Under the pieces are notes generated by a model. That model worked only from the letters and a program-made list of their open reading frames with translations. It did not search any database and had not been told where the DNA came from. This document shows, piece by piece, positions 11,516 through 22,762 of a DNA stretch of 64,000 nt. This DNA is from Aulostomus chinensis. Taxonomy: Eukaryota > Chordata > Actinopteri > Syngnathiformes > Aulostomidae. The first letter of the stretch is position 1. Every line of letters begins with the position of its first letter. Location: NCBI GenBank assembly GCA_037954235.1, contig JBBMOA010000018.1, forward strand, positions 10,988,001 through 11,052,000. The letters run 5' to 3'. Position numbers and translations under genes: made by a program.

Positions 11516-14026
11516 TTAACCCAGAGAGTGTTGCTTCCTCAGGTTGTCTAAGCGCCTCACTCTCTCCTCGGGGGTTTTTCTGTACCAGCTCCTGAGAGGA
11601 AACAGCCAAAAGTCATTCTCTTATGGCTTTTGAAAAATTAGCAGTTAAAGCCATACTTCTCTCAAAAAGCATGATTTGGCGTATCCAGAATTCACAAAAC
11701 ACCACCAAAAAAGTTTTATTTTGAAGGCAATGGCGACTGACTACTAATAAGTGTTATTTATGCAGTACTATGCTCCCCACTAGTCCACAAACACTGAATG
11801 AGAACATTTAGGCTCAACTCAGTTCTTCATGAGCATCGTGCCTGAAGTAGTGTTTTTGTCTGACTTTGGAGTCAACAACAAGTCACACTGAGGGGAGAAG
11901 AATGTCCGTGAGATTAATACACCTAAATGTGAGTTCTAGAAAGGCAAATTTCACTTTTTGGGGGGAAGCAATGCTTAAAAGCTGAATACATTTGTTTCTT
12001 TAGACCACTGCTTTGAGTGAGACTTTGCTGAAACTGTGTTGGAATCATAGTTCACTGTTGTGTAAGTTGCTAAAGCGCAACTGGTACTGATCTGTGTTGC
12101 ATGAGGCGGTACAACTCACCCCTGGCGGTTCAGTTGGCCTGCAAGGGAAGTTTTTGGGCCTTGGCTTGACTTCAGGGCCCTGAAAAATAAAGAGAACAGC
12201 TTTTATAACACGTGACCACATGGAGAAATATAACACAACACAGGAAAGCTGTGTTTCTTTCTTCTTCTTTTTTTTCCTGTCTGTGCAAAGTACCACCTGT
12301 TGGTAGTAGGACTTTTTGGCTTCTGCTGCATCTTTCTAGCCTGCGCGGGGGATTCGCCCACCCTGGAAAAGGACAATTCCATAAAAATACAACTCAACTG
12401 AGAAAATGATCCCATTCACTAAATAATGCTTTGAAACCACAAGTTACCTCTTTTTCCTATCCAGAGATCTCTGCGTGGCAGCAGAGAGACCCCCTCTCTC
12501 CTTGGGGAACTTGGCCTTCTCCTGCAGATTTAACGCCATCGGTACAGACACACAGTTTAGGTTTAAAATAGCAGTACCGATATTTACACCATGAGGCCCC
12601 GCATTTATTTATAATCTGTTAATACTCAAAAAAGATCTCTTTTTGGACCCCTCTCTAAAGAAAGACCCTGGTCCATCATTTCAGGTTACCATGTCTCGTA
12701 GCCTCCTCTCTGCACGGAGCTCTCTATCCTGCTGAAGCAATGCTAATCGATCCGCCAGAGGCATTTTGAAGAAGATTTCATGGATGTCATAAAGGGCTGC
12801 ACGTAACTGCAGGACAGGAGACATACACACAGTCTTTCTTACAGTCAGAGGGAACATTTTAACAAAAACTAAAGAGAGATGGCCCTCTGCTGTCTGTCAA
12901 CAGTTACTGCACATTTGTACCTGAGCTCGAACTCTCTCCTGCAGGGAGAGATCTTGTGCTGAAAAGATGCTTCTCTTCTGCGGAGCTTCAGTCTGGAATG
13001 AGCGGATGACCTCCTGTGTATCCTGAGTACACACCCATTCAGAACATATTGGTAAAAACACACTGATGTCCAAGATTGTCACATGAGAAAATGTCATTGT
13101 TTTTGACCGTTCACATATTTTTGTTTATATTTGTGAATGGGAGATTTTTAATCTCACCACAATGGTCTGACACAGCTGTTTGACTTTTTCTGTTTTGAGC
13201 AACCTGCGTGTGAGGAAACCGCGAATAATAGCACCGATCCGGCACAGCGCTCTTTGTTGTTCCGCTGTCAGAACCTGGGAACACAACAAAATGTGAAGAT
13301 AGGAACATAGAAGGTCAAGGAATACAGGCCATTGACTCCGTCCGGTCTTCTAGGACATCCTCACCAGACTTAGCCTGGCGCGTGGTCTGTTAGCTGCCCA
13401 AGTGGACCCCCACAGATAGACGGGAGGAGCAGACACACTAGAATTGGCAGGACTGGGAAAACCTGGAGAGATGTAAAGAGATATATTTGGTCACTTACAG
13501 TAAATCTAACCTGCACTAACATCGCAGAAGCTGCTTGTTCATTGAGAACAAGTTACTCTCTAGCCGTCATTGTCTGTAATAAAAACGTTTTTTTAGAAAA
13601 AGGATTTTGATTGCAAACGTTTGAAGATGTGCAAGTATTTTAGAATAATATAACTGAACATTACTGTAGTGGGTACCCGTAAAAACAATTTTGTTTTTAC
13701 TATGTTTGAGATATTGACAATAAAGATGTAGGGATACTTTATACAGAAATACCTCAATTTACAAGAGAAGTATGTGGCAGACATACATCGTTCAGACTCA
13801 TCTAACGGTCCATGCAGCTTTTTGTCAATAGGTATAGATTGGATACCTATGCTGTGTCCTGGTGATCGTTCAGCCGGTGTGTGGGCGGGGCTCAGTCCCG
13901 GGCAGGAGGGGCTCCCAACGTGACTGCTGTCACCCACAAGCTGGCGGTTCCACCTGCTAGTATCTCCGCTCAGCGGCCGCACACACTCCTGCTCCTTCAG
14001 TCTTCTCTCTGTCTCCTCAAGCTTCT

Positions 14027-14085
<59 letters not shown>

Positions 14086-17000
14086 TCAGTATTTTTTCAT
14101 ATCAGTCGTGTCTACAATTAAACAACCACACGCAGCCATCAATTGGTGAAGAGAGATACAGCAATCAATCAACTGTACCAGAGAATCAATGCTGCGTTGC
14201 AACCAAAGAACTGCTTTTCTTTAGCTTTTTTTCCTATAACTCATAAGATTCTACATTGAAAAACAAATCTTTTTTAGTATTTAATTCTATTCATAGTAGA
14301 TATTTTGGGATTCCATTCACTGACCAGGCGGAGGCAGTGTTGCTCTTTCTCCTGCTCAGCCAGGAGCAGTGACATCTGCAAGGCGTGCTCCTCCTCCAGA
14401 CACCGCTGCATGTCTTCCAGGGCCTGTGCTCGCCTCTGCGACTCCTCTGTTGGTGTAAACACACGCACAAAAACATTTATCTTATGCCTGCAAAACGTTC
14501 TAGCATTTCATCTCACTTTCCTTTATATTTCATTGAGATGATGAAATATAAATGGGAGTGATGGTAATTGAAGTGCTAATAATAACATATTTGTACATGA
14601 ACACACTAATGTTCTGTTTTGTACGTTTATTCACGTCTGTGTTCTCCAGAGCCAGACAAGAAGAAAGATGACCTTCTCTCCTCTGCGCGCAGCAGGGGAG
14701 CAAGGAGACTTGCTCCTAAACATGGCCGACTTTGTAAGAGCGAATGAAACCAAACCAATATCCCGAACTTTAACTATTACCATATCAGAGAGGAAACTCC
14801 AGGTTTTGGAAGCTGAGTGGACAGAGGAACCTGCTCCCCCTCTACCATTCATAACACTAAACAAAATGAAGAGCCTTATGGTCTCTGTGGGCCCCTGCTC
14901 CCTTATGTACGAGAACAGAAGGCATCTCGCTCCTGGTTCTGGGGAGGACAGTAAATCAGCGGATTTCCAAAAAGTTGTCATGTTCCTTAAGATCCTGAGC
15001 TGCTTCAATATGGTGTATCCAGATGTAGAGACCTACCTGTTTTGCTTGCATGCGCCTCAGCTGCATTTCTGAGGACATTTGCTGTATACGGCACTTGAGG
15101 ACTATCAGGCTCCACTCTCAGTTTGACCTGAACGGACTCAGGGGTCACATGTGGTCTCAGTAGCGAGGGTGAGGGATTCTCTACATCATATGAGCGATTC
15201 AAAGGGGCTGTGGGGCTTCGACGACTCGGGCCCAGCCGTGTAACTCCTGCCATGAAGCGAGGTACCCTTTCCTGACTGCGGTCTATATGATCGATTACGG
15301 ACTGGTAGGTCTGCGATTGACTGTCCAAGGTGTGACAGCGCCGGCGAAAAGCTGAAGTCATATGGTCGTGGTGTCCCATCAGGCTTGGCCCCGAGGAGCT
15401 GACAGGGATACAGATTTCCTGTACTGGACTGGAACCACAGTGGCTGGATCTACGTGTGCCATTCCTGCTCAGACTACCAGCACCGTTACTACTTATTGAG
15501 CCCCACTGATCAGGAGATCTGGTGGCTCCAGGAGGAGCGTCTCCCCGTTCTGCCATGCTGGCACCCTCCCCTGACCTTCCTGGGCTTCGGGGAATAAGAT
15601 CAGCTGGGCCAATGGGGAATGTGATGTGGATGTTCCCTGTAGAAACTGGGCGGGGTCTGCGTCTCTGTGCGTGAGGATTGATGCTGGACTCTGGACTGGG
15701 CAGACGAATATACTGATCAGGTAGACTAGGCAAGCCAGACTGTTGGGGTTTGGGGTCATACAGGGTTTGATGCTGGATCTGAGTCTGAGGTGGGCCAATG
15801 GGACTATGGTGCAAACTGAATCCAAACTCAACACCAGAGATGGGACTGCAAGTTTTATTCTCCTTTGAGCCAGTCTCAGACGGGGCTGTGGGGGTGGTGA
15901 CCTGGGTGACCTTTGACTCATGCTGACTCTGCTCTCTCCTCACATACTCCCGTGATCGCTTAAGAAGGCTGTCCAAACTAATGTCCTCCTCCTCTTCCTC
16001 CTTATTCTTCTCCTCCCTAGCCACCTTCACTTCCTCCACTGCTTTGTAGCCATTGAGGATGAGGGCATCAGGTGAAGAGGCAGCAGGATGATCACTTGTC
16101 TGGAGCCCAAATCTAGACTCTCTGGACAGTTCGGGTGAGTCAGTGACCAGGGTGTAACCGCTGAGTGTTGCAGATCTAGAACCGGGCACCTCCTCAGCCT
16201 CTCCACTTGATACTTTATGAGCCTGTTCGGACATAGAAAGGGCTAATGATTAACAATCAAAATATAACAATAACGAGCCTTCGAATTAAAAAAAAATATT
16301 AAAAAGCTCAGATCTTTGGCTCCTGTGTAAAATGACCTGCTTATGTCTTCTCTACTAATGTTTCTTCAAGCAATAAACAACACCTAAAATGACGTGGATG
16401 TTGCAGGTCTTCTGGGGAGAAGCACAGCTGCATCTGGTATCGGAGGGAGAACAACACATATGTTGCATTCGGTCGTATAGAATTAGATAAATTCACACAT
16501 TGAGAATAAAATGATTTTTTTTTCTGAATCAAACATTGAGTATAAAATTGGGACTAACCCTTATGAGACTCGAGCTCATCGCTTCTGACTTAAATATAAA
16601 TCTTGACCAAAAATCCTCTCATTCAACCTGGAACCTTCATTCAAAGTCGGCCAGAGCAAATTTGCCTTTGAACGCCATGACTTTGAGTGAGACAAAACAC
16701 AAAAACATTACGAGGTTAAAAATAGAGCCATCCAGGAAAAGTGTTGAGTCGGACAACTCGGCTTCAAGTCTGCAAATATCCCTGAAGATTGTGGGGCAGG
16801 GTATCATGATGCGTGCCACAATACCTGATACGCATCGCGATACTTGATATACAGCCATTCAACATGGATAATAAAGATAAAAATATCCCTTTTATGTCAA
16901 ATATCTAAATAATATCACATAGTGTTATCTCCTAAAACAGAGGGAATCTCTATTCTGAGATCCAAAAGCATCTCATACATTTACTTTCATGTTTGATTTC

Positions 17001-19331
17001 TGCTATCGAATATAAACTTCAAGCCAATCCAATGTAGCATCAAAGACGATGAAAACATGACCTGAATCCAAAGAGACTCGGGTTTTATGTTAAAAAATGG
17101 GTACTACCAGATACATGTATGACTAAAATTGGACTTAATGACAAAATTGGGAAGGCACGGTGGTGCAGTGGTCAGCACTGTCGCCTCACAGCAAGAAGGT
17201 TCCGGGTTCGACCCAGGCTCCAGCACGGGATCTTTCTGTGAGGAGTCTGCATGTTCTCCTGTTCCTGTGTGGGTTCTCTCTGGTACTCCAGCTTCCTCCC
17301 ACAGTCCAAAGACATCAAGAGGGGACGAGGCTGATTGATACTCTAAATTGACCGTGGGTGTGGCTGTGAGAGTGAATGGTTGTCTGTCTCTATGTGTTGG
17401 CCCTGTGATGGACTGGTGACCTGTCCAGGGTGAACCCCGCCTCTCACCGTAGATGCTGGAATAGGCTCCAGCCCCCCAGCGACCCTTACTGGTAAGGAAT
17501 AAGCGGAAGATGACGATGGATGGATGGACAAAATTGGTTTTCTGTTACCTTTGGAAATTTTAAACCATCCATCCATTTTCTACTGCTTATCCTATTAAGG
17601 GTCATGGGGGGGGGGGGTGGAGCCTATCCCAGCAGCCTTCAGGCGAGAGGCAGGGTTCACCCTGGACAGGTCACCAGTCCATCACAGGACCAACACATCG
17701 AGACAGACAACCATTCACACTCACAGCCACACCTACGGTCAATTTAGAGCATCAAGTAACCACACAGCCGGGGCTCAAATGGGAACCTTCTTGCTGTGAG
17801 ACAACAGCGCGAACCACTGCACCACCGTGCCGCCCAAATTTTAAACCATTAGGCTCCAAAAATACACAAATATGTATTTTCTATGCCAGAAAATATCGTT
17901 GGTGTATATTACTACTAGTGATTTTTAAAGGGAATTTAGTAAATCTACTGCAGTAGAGAAGTAAATTACTTGTTTCCTTTGTGCTTTCTGTAAATATATC
18001 ATTCACTTCCAAGGTGTTTCTGTACTCGATTGAATGCCAGTGATCCGTAACTGCTGTTGAACTGTTTGTTGGACTGAAGACTTGAAGAGTCAGTTTTGTT
18101 GTAGGATACAAGTAAAATGTATGTTTTTTTTGGAAGCCCGTTACATTTTCACATGTATTTTACAAACCATGTATTGGGTTATCATCTAGCGTTACTCGCC
18201 TGGACTCCATCCAGGATGTCTCGAACCTGGACCAAAAGCTTGCTCTTCTGGTGGCTCTGCCGGTCCACTTGCAGCTGGACCGCCCTCCGTCTATGCTCCA
18301 CCATCTCACGCCGCTGCTCGGCATTCAACTGGAAAATGAAAACACACACACACATGCACGCACATACACACACACACACATACACACACACACACAGTTT
18401 TTACTCTACTCAAACAGCTCTTGAAAATACTCAGTCTCAAACCCTTTATCATCAAATCAGAATCGCTGCTACCAATGTAACTCATATTAACTTTTGTTTG
18501 TGTTTTGATCAAGATGTTGTTGTTTTTTTGTCTTACTTTCATGCAGAGAGGAAAACAACAGCAGGATTGCTTCATGTCAGATATTAGGATTTGTGGTTTC
18601 ACCCAGCGGTTGTGAGTATGAAACACGAGTGGAGACGCATGTTTAAAAGCCACTGTCTAAACTTCGGATGAACCCTGTCTTTATTATCAAGTTCTAAAGG
18701 TACAAAATGTATTTTCTGAAGTGTGCTTGTGATTTCTTTCCCCTCCATTTAGGAACTTTAATAAAAACTGCAATCTCTTACACTGTTGTTGACATTCATG
18801 TGACTGGAGGAGAAATCATCAAATCAAACGCCTTCCTCTTTATCATTTGGCTCTTCTTGAGAACCCATGTCAGCAGCAGGTAGATTCTCCAGACTAACAC
18901 CAAACTCCATGTTTCTCATCATCACTTCTCTTCTCCGTCTTTCTGCTGCCAACTGCTGATCTGCTCGTCAGTGTGTGGTTTTAGATTTCTGCGCCTCTCA
19001 AAAAGTCATCATTCACATTCTTGACATTGTTACATGGTGACCCAAATGCGTGAGTTGTGTTTTCTGTCACTATGCAAAGAGGAAACTCACAGTAGGAGTT
19101 GTCACGGATATAAAGCCTCTCTAATGGAAACCGACCAAACCTTGAAGCAACGCACAAACACCAGATCCTCATATCTGTTTCTTCCTTCCATACCAGAGGT
19201 GAAAGCACTGCTCTTCCGTGGAAGCGGATGACAGAAGAAGCCTTCCATGGCTCGCGTGTCGCCTTCTTGAATTTCCCTTCCTCCTGCAGTAGGGCCAGAC
19301 TCCGCAGACAGAACTCCTCGTAGCTTTCCAT
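11516..19331 (-). CDS. ccp110: centriolar coiled-coil protein of 110 kDa (CP110)
   Basis: CP110 caps the distal centriole with CEP97, limits centriole length, blocks premature ciliation and binds calmodulin. Exons in order: 19331-19194, 18328-18200, 16222-15037, 14446-14325, 14024-13847 (alternative end 13787, same phase), 13462-13365, 13274-13158, 13022-12921, 12806-12690, 12521-12448, 12362-12297, 12179-12120, 11591-11516; all phases agree, about 820 residues. Matches to vertebrate CP110: start MESYEEF with VIRFHGRAVLSPLL; coiled coil around EQRREMVEHRRR; LDSLLKRSREYVRREQSQ; RLPSPESSINP; YDVENPSPSLL; LEEEHALQMSLLLAEQEKEQ; VYLWGS; GFLTRRLLKTEKVKQL; SFQTEAPQKR and SLQERV; SAATQRSLDRKK; C terminus PEERVRRLDNLRKQHSLG. 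The exon 2 donor is GC (18199-18198) rather than GT. An in-frame ATG at 19349 could add six codons, but MESYEEF aligns with the family start. Confidence 0.93.
14029..14080. repeat. (AC)26 abutting a ccp110 3' splice site
   Basis: On the minus (transcribed) strand this is (GT)26 followed by TTTAG and then the ccp110 exon that starts at 14024. The repeat therefore replaces most of the polypyrimidine tract, leaving three T before the AG. Confidence 0.95.
17151..17526 (+). repeat. full-length tRNA-headed SINE, copy A
   Basis: Starts with 'ggcacggtggtgcagtggtc' and a B-box 'gggttcgacccagg', continues through 'tccaaagacatcaagagggg' and 'gtgatggactggtgacctgt', and ends in (GGAT)n. It is flanked by an 11-bp target duplication gacaaaattgg at 17140-17150 and 17527-17537. 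The tail resembles L2-clade LINEs, which presumably supplied the machinery. Confidence 0.88.
17569..17835 (-). repeat. SINE copy B, opposite orientation to copy A
   Basis: Same family as copy A, read on the minus strand: head 'gggcggcacggtggtgcagtg' at 17835 and (GGAT)n tail at 17569. It has an internal deletion of about 100 bases compared with copy A. Flanked by a 14-bp duplication aaattttaaaccat at 17555-17568 and 17836-17849. Confidence 0.88.
18341..18397. repeat. imperfect (AC)n upstream of ccp110 exon 2
   Basis: AC tract with a few T and G interruptions. On the transcribed minus strand it is a TG tract ending 12 bases before the acceptor AG at 18330-18329. Confidence 0.85.
18824..18967 (-). 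other. unassigned coding-like frame in ccp110 intron 1
   Basis: 47 codons open between stops, encoding a charged stretch (QQLAAERRRREV, then NMEFGVSLENLP and SQEEPNDKEEGV) before a TGA at 18826-18824. A CAG at 18963-18961 could act as acceptor. It could be a terminal exon of a short ccp110 isoform, a nested gene or chance. I recognise no family; an overlapping frame at about 18995-18915 looks equally coding-like. Confidence 0.25.
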
Positions 19332-19399
19332 CTCTGGACCCCCACACATCCACTCGTACAACAGGGAATACACACCATGTAGCCTCGTCCGTCATCAAG
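19332..19399 (-). promoter_or_regulatory. ccp110 5' leader exon segment with upstream ATGs
   Basis: A good acceptor (tattttaaacag) precedes 19399 on the minus strand. Between it and the chosen start codon are ATGs at 19395, 19378 and 19349, one in each frame. The 19349 ATG is in frame with CP110; the other two open frames overlap the start of the main frame. This suggests start-site or reinitiation control if the transcript is confirmed. Confidence 0.45.
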
Positions 19400-19989
19400 C
19401 TGTTTAAAATAAAAGTGAGGAGTTCGATGTCAACTGTCCAGGGGTGTGTGTGTGAGTGTGTGTGAGAGAGAGAGAGGGGGGGGGGGGGGAGCATCTAGGA
19501 TCATAAGTAGAAAAGCAGGACAAATTGCCTGCAACAAAGGAGGGCCTGTCTGCTCTTAGTGGCTTTATCAGACTCATCACATTCCTGCCATTCCTCTCCA
19601 GCAGACCTTGCTGGGGACTGACTTCCACTTCCGTGTGCACAGTTGGAGAGAGAACCGTGTGTTTAATAATCGATATCTGACGGGCTGACATGGAGGGGCG
19701 TTAGCGAGGCTGTTGTAGGTCAAGTTAAAACGAACAGGCTTTGTGATCTTTAGAATTCTCACACACTCTGCAGATTTAAAGCATCATAATAATACAGATT
19801 TAATTCAAAGTGGTGTCCTCACGATGATGCTGGAGGTCCAGTCGGCTACAGCCCCCCCCCCCCCCCCCATTTAGCATGAATGTCACAGCCTAGTAAAAGA
19901 GGGTGGTTTTCTTTTTTCATAAGCAGCTATTAAGTTAGATTTAGGTTCAAATATATTATTTATCGGTATGTGTGATATTACTGCATCTA

Positions 19990-20290
19990 CTGAAGCCACT
20001 CAGTCCAGATGTGCCCGCCCCTTCGCTACCATTTCTTACCCTCAAATCCAGAAAAAGGTGACGTCTCCTCTCTTTCCCCTGCTTCTCGCCTCCTTTGAGA
20101 AACGACAAAATTTAGCTGAGGAACAGAAAACCGGCGAAGAGAAATCTTGCGGGGTTTTTTTCCCCCCCTCTCTCAATCTCGGTTGTCCATCATCACCGTC
20201 ATCCCCATCAACTCTTCCGGGCTCCAACAGCGCCTCCTAGCAACAGCGGGCGGGTCGCGTTCCAATATAGTTTCGGCGACCTGAGCGATA
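19990..20290 (-). promoter_or_regulatory. candidate ccp110 promoter / first non-coding exon
   Basis: Moderately CpG-containing stretch (cggcgaagag, gcgggcgggtcgcg, tttcggcgacc) upstream of ccp110 on the minus strand. It includes a 'gttgctagg' at about 20234-20242, which matches half of an RFX X-box, a motif class found at centriole and cilium genes. The other half-site is poor. No TATA box seen. Confidence 0.3.
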
Positions 20291-20763
20291 TAAACTTCAT
20301 GGTGGTAGTTGATTCTAAATAGTTGAAATCACATATAAATAGATAAATTAATCTGATTTCCTCTATTTCTCAATGTTTCCGGACTGGTACGCTGACATTA
20401 TTTAAAGGGAGTTCTGGACTAGAAGACACTGAAGGGTGGTAGGGTTGGAGAAATGGAACGGGTCCCTTGGTTAGCTCGCCTTTAAAAATCCTCTCATTTG
20501 TGACGGATTAAAATTAATTATAATTCCGTTGTTCATGACATGCAAACGTAATCTTGGTCACTGCATCCTGCAGCATTGCTATTTCTGGAATATATGCTGC
20601 GCCGGTGTTAGTAAAACACGTTCATTTCGGACGTCATGTGCAGAAATCTAACTTAATCTTAGGTTTGTCATTGTATTCTGCTTCAAGATTTAAAGAGGTG
20701 GTGACAAAGCAGATGCTCTGTAAATCTTTTTATTGCCTGATGTTTTAAATAGCAAATCGACTG

Positions 20764-20892
20764 TATTTATACATCAGGGTTGCCTCGGTCACTGGTTCAT
20801 TCACACATGGTGTGATGGTCCAGTATCTTGCTCAAGGACACTTTGAAAAAGGGATCAAACCAGAAACCCTCCATGTACCACCGTGAGCCCTA
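20764..20892 (-). repeat. short interspersed repeat fragment
   Basis: Contains 'cagtatcttgctcaaggaca' followed by 'gggatcaaaccagaaaccct', a block common as a degenerate fish interspersed repeat. Borders are approximate and the family is not named. Confidence 0.4.
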
Positions 20893-20994
20893 CGCTGCTC
20901 CAATATTGTCCTTGTGTATTCCAGATTACCAAACCAAAATACAATCATCAACAAACATTGCCACAGAAAGCTCAAGTGTGTAACGGTTGAGAGG

Positions 20995-21029
<35 letters not shown>

Positions 21030-21077
21030 GGGGGGGGGGGTGTCTGAGGTCCAAACAGAGTTTGATATTCCAGTTTG

Positions 21078-21478
21078 GGGGCGGCACGGTGGTGCAGTGG
21101 TCAGCACTGTCGCCTCACAGCAAGAGGGTTCAGGGTTCAAGTCCCGGCTCCATCACGGGATCTTTCTGTGTGGAGTCTGCATGTTCTCCCTGTTCCTGTG
21201 TGGGTTCTCTCTGGTACTCCAGCTTCCTCCCACAGTCCAAAGACATCAAGAGGGGACGAGGCTGATTGATACTCTAAATTGACCGTGGGTGTGACTGTGA
21301 GTGTGAATGGTTGTCTGTCCATATGTGTTGGCCCTGTGATGGACTGGGGATCCGTCTAGAGTGAACCCTGCCTCTCACCTGAAGGATGTTGGGATAGGCT
21401 CCACCCCCCCCCCCCCCCAGCAACCCTTAACAGGATAAACTGTAGAGGATGGATGGATGGATGGATGGATGGATGGAT
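21078..21478 (+). repeat. tRNA-headed SINE, copy C, with (GGAT)n tail
   Basis: Same family as copies A and B: head 'gcggcacggtggtgcagtgg', internal 'tccaaagacatcaagagggg', then a poly-C run near 21403-21418 and a tail of about seven GGAT units. A (GT)n plus poly-G tract lies just upstream at 20996-21040. No convincing target duplication was found. Confidence 0.85.
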
Positions 21479-21893
21479 AAGTTCATCATGGAAGTAAGTG
21501 CTGCTAACCAAAACTGCTTTCAGTCTTTTTAGTGCCATGGGGTCCAACGTTCTGACCCTGCAATATGTGAGTCATTTTATGGGGAAAAATGCACCACAAA
21601 AGAGTCATGAAAAGCATCCCTCCTCACCTCAATGGTCAGTCTTGTGGCCTCGATTTTAAATGTTTTTTTCCGATGAACACCGTATTGTAGTCACATTAAA
21701 CACATTCCTAAATAAAGGGGCTTTACCATAAAATATGGCGGACAGATATCCTTGGACTTTGTTTCTTGGAAAATTGTGACGCTGCTTTTCTCCATATTTC
21801 AGTTATGTGTTTATTAAACTGACAATGAAATAAAATTTAAAAAAAAAACAGAACATCATAACAACAAACCTTCAATAGTCAGTCACACAATTT
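21479..21893. other. intergenic / 3' UTR of the minus-strand saposin-like gene
   Basis: No exon. AATAAA on the minus strand at 21815-21810 is a likely polyadenylation signal, about 80 bases past the stop codon at 21894. Confidence 0.5.
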
Positions 21894-22762
21894 TCACATC
21901 TCATCTTTTGAGTGCACAGATGAACCTGAATGTACAGGCTGAGAGATGCGCAAGCGCTCCTTGTTGTCATGCAGAAGCGCATCGATGTCCCTCTCTGTAA
22001 AGGGGAGTTTGGAATCCTGTTGCAAAGATTGAACATTAAACAATGTCACAATTCATAATGGGTATTAGTTGTAAGACACTGTACTTATTGCCTACCTCAA
22101 AAGACTGACGTTTGACCCCGACACACGCTCTGGACTGCTCGTAGCACAGAACGATATCCAGGTGCTTTGGGTTTTTAGCCACCAAAGCAGCGTGGAACTG
22201 GTTGTGGTGAGATTCTGAGCCAAGATTAGAGAATAAATCATTAATCTGAGTGTAAAAAAAAAAAGAAAAAGAAAATACCATGCACAACCCTCTGACATCC
22301 TGACCGTACCTAACAGGTGCAGGCAGGCGGATGCGATTTTGTCTTTAGAGAAATGTTTGCCGGACGGCAGTTTCTCACACACATCCCCACTAAGGAGGGT
22401 CTCAACTAGGGTGTGTCTGCCCCCAGCTGGAGCGTCCTTCAGGGCCTCCTCAACCTCTAGAGGGCAGTAGGAATATATTCACTCTGTTGACACTCCTCTG
22501 AGTACAGATCCAAATAATGAGCAAATGATAGTTATTATAGTTCTGTGTAACATTTTTGATGTCTCCTCTTTACCTTTTGCTGTTGCCAGGCAACTTTCGC
22601 AGTAGATGTCTGTCAAACAGTTAACAGAAATCAAAGCTATCAAAAATAACACAAAGACCAAAACATGTCAGGCGGAATTTGTTTGAACTTACGGCGATCC
22701 ACGTCTTCAGTCAACACAGGAAGAAAGCAGCAGCAGCTCATGACAAACAGTATAGTTTTCAT
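21894..22762 (-). CDS. secreted/ER saposin-like protein, canopy/MZB1-like
   Basis: Exons: 22762-22693, 22609-22574, 22456-22310, 22214-22096, 22016-21894; all phases agree, total 164 residues. A short hydrophobic N-terminal signal (MKTILFVMSCCCFLPVLT) precedes the mature part. The mature part has the cysteine order CESC, GDVC, SACL, VLCYEQSRAC, six cysteines as in saposin-fold proteins. The tail ends HSKDEM, a possible weak variant of the KDEL ER-retrieval signal. The CxxC start, helical spacing and retrieval-like tail suggest the canopy/MZB1 (pERp1) group of ER chaperone-like proteins. Sequence identity to any member I can recall is low, so no symbol is given. It is divergent from sun1, with about 0.6 kb between its start and the candidate sun1 first exon. 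Confidence 0.72.

Larger units (their letters stand above)
16223..18199 (-). other. ccp110 intron 2
   Basis: Begins with the GC donor at 18199-18198 and ends with the AG at 16224-16223. Apart from the two SINE copies at 17151-17835, I see a diverged 'tgatacgcatcgcgatac' segment near 16826-16846, of the kind found in fish hAT-type repeats. No exon-like frame. Confidence 0.5.

Noticed and set aside
11391..11609. Alternative C-terminal frame ending in LSLRCPLIFR for ccp110
   Set aside because: Phase from the preceding exons requires the other frame, which ends PEERVRRLDNLRKQHSLG at 11516; the longer frame is only reachable with a wrong junction.
14668..15072. 134-codon plus-strand frame
   Set aside because: It lies mostly in a ccp110 intron and partly antisense to the verified ccp110 exon ending at 15037, with no splice chain or recognisable domain.
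15493..15921. 142-codon minus-strand frame
   Set aside because: Out-of-frame shadow of the large ccp110 exon 15037-16222.
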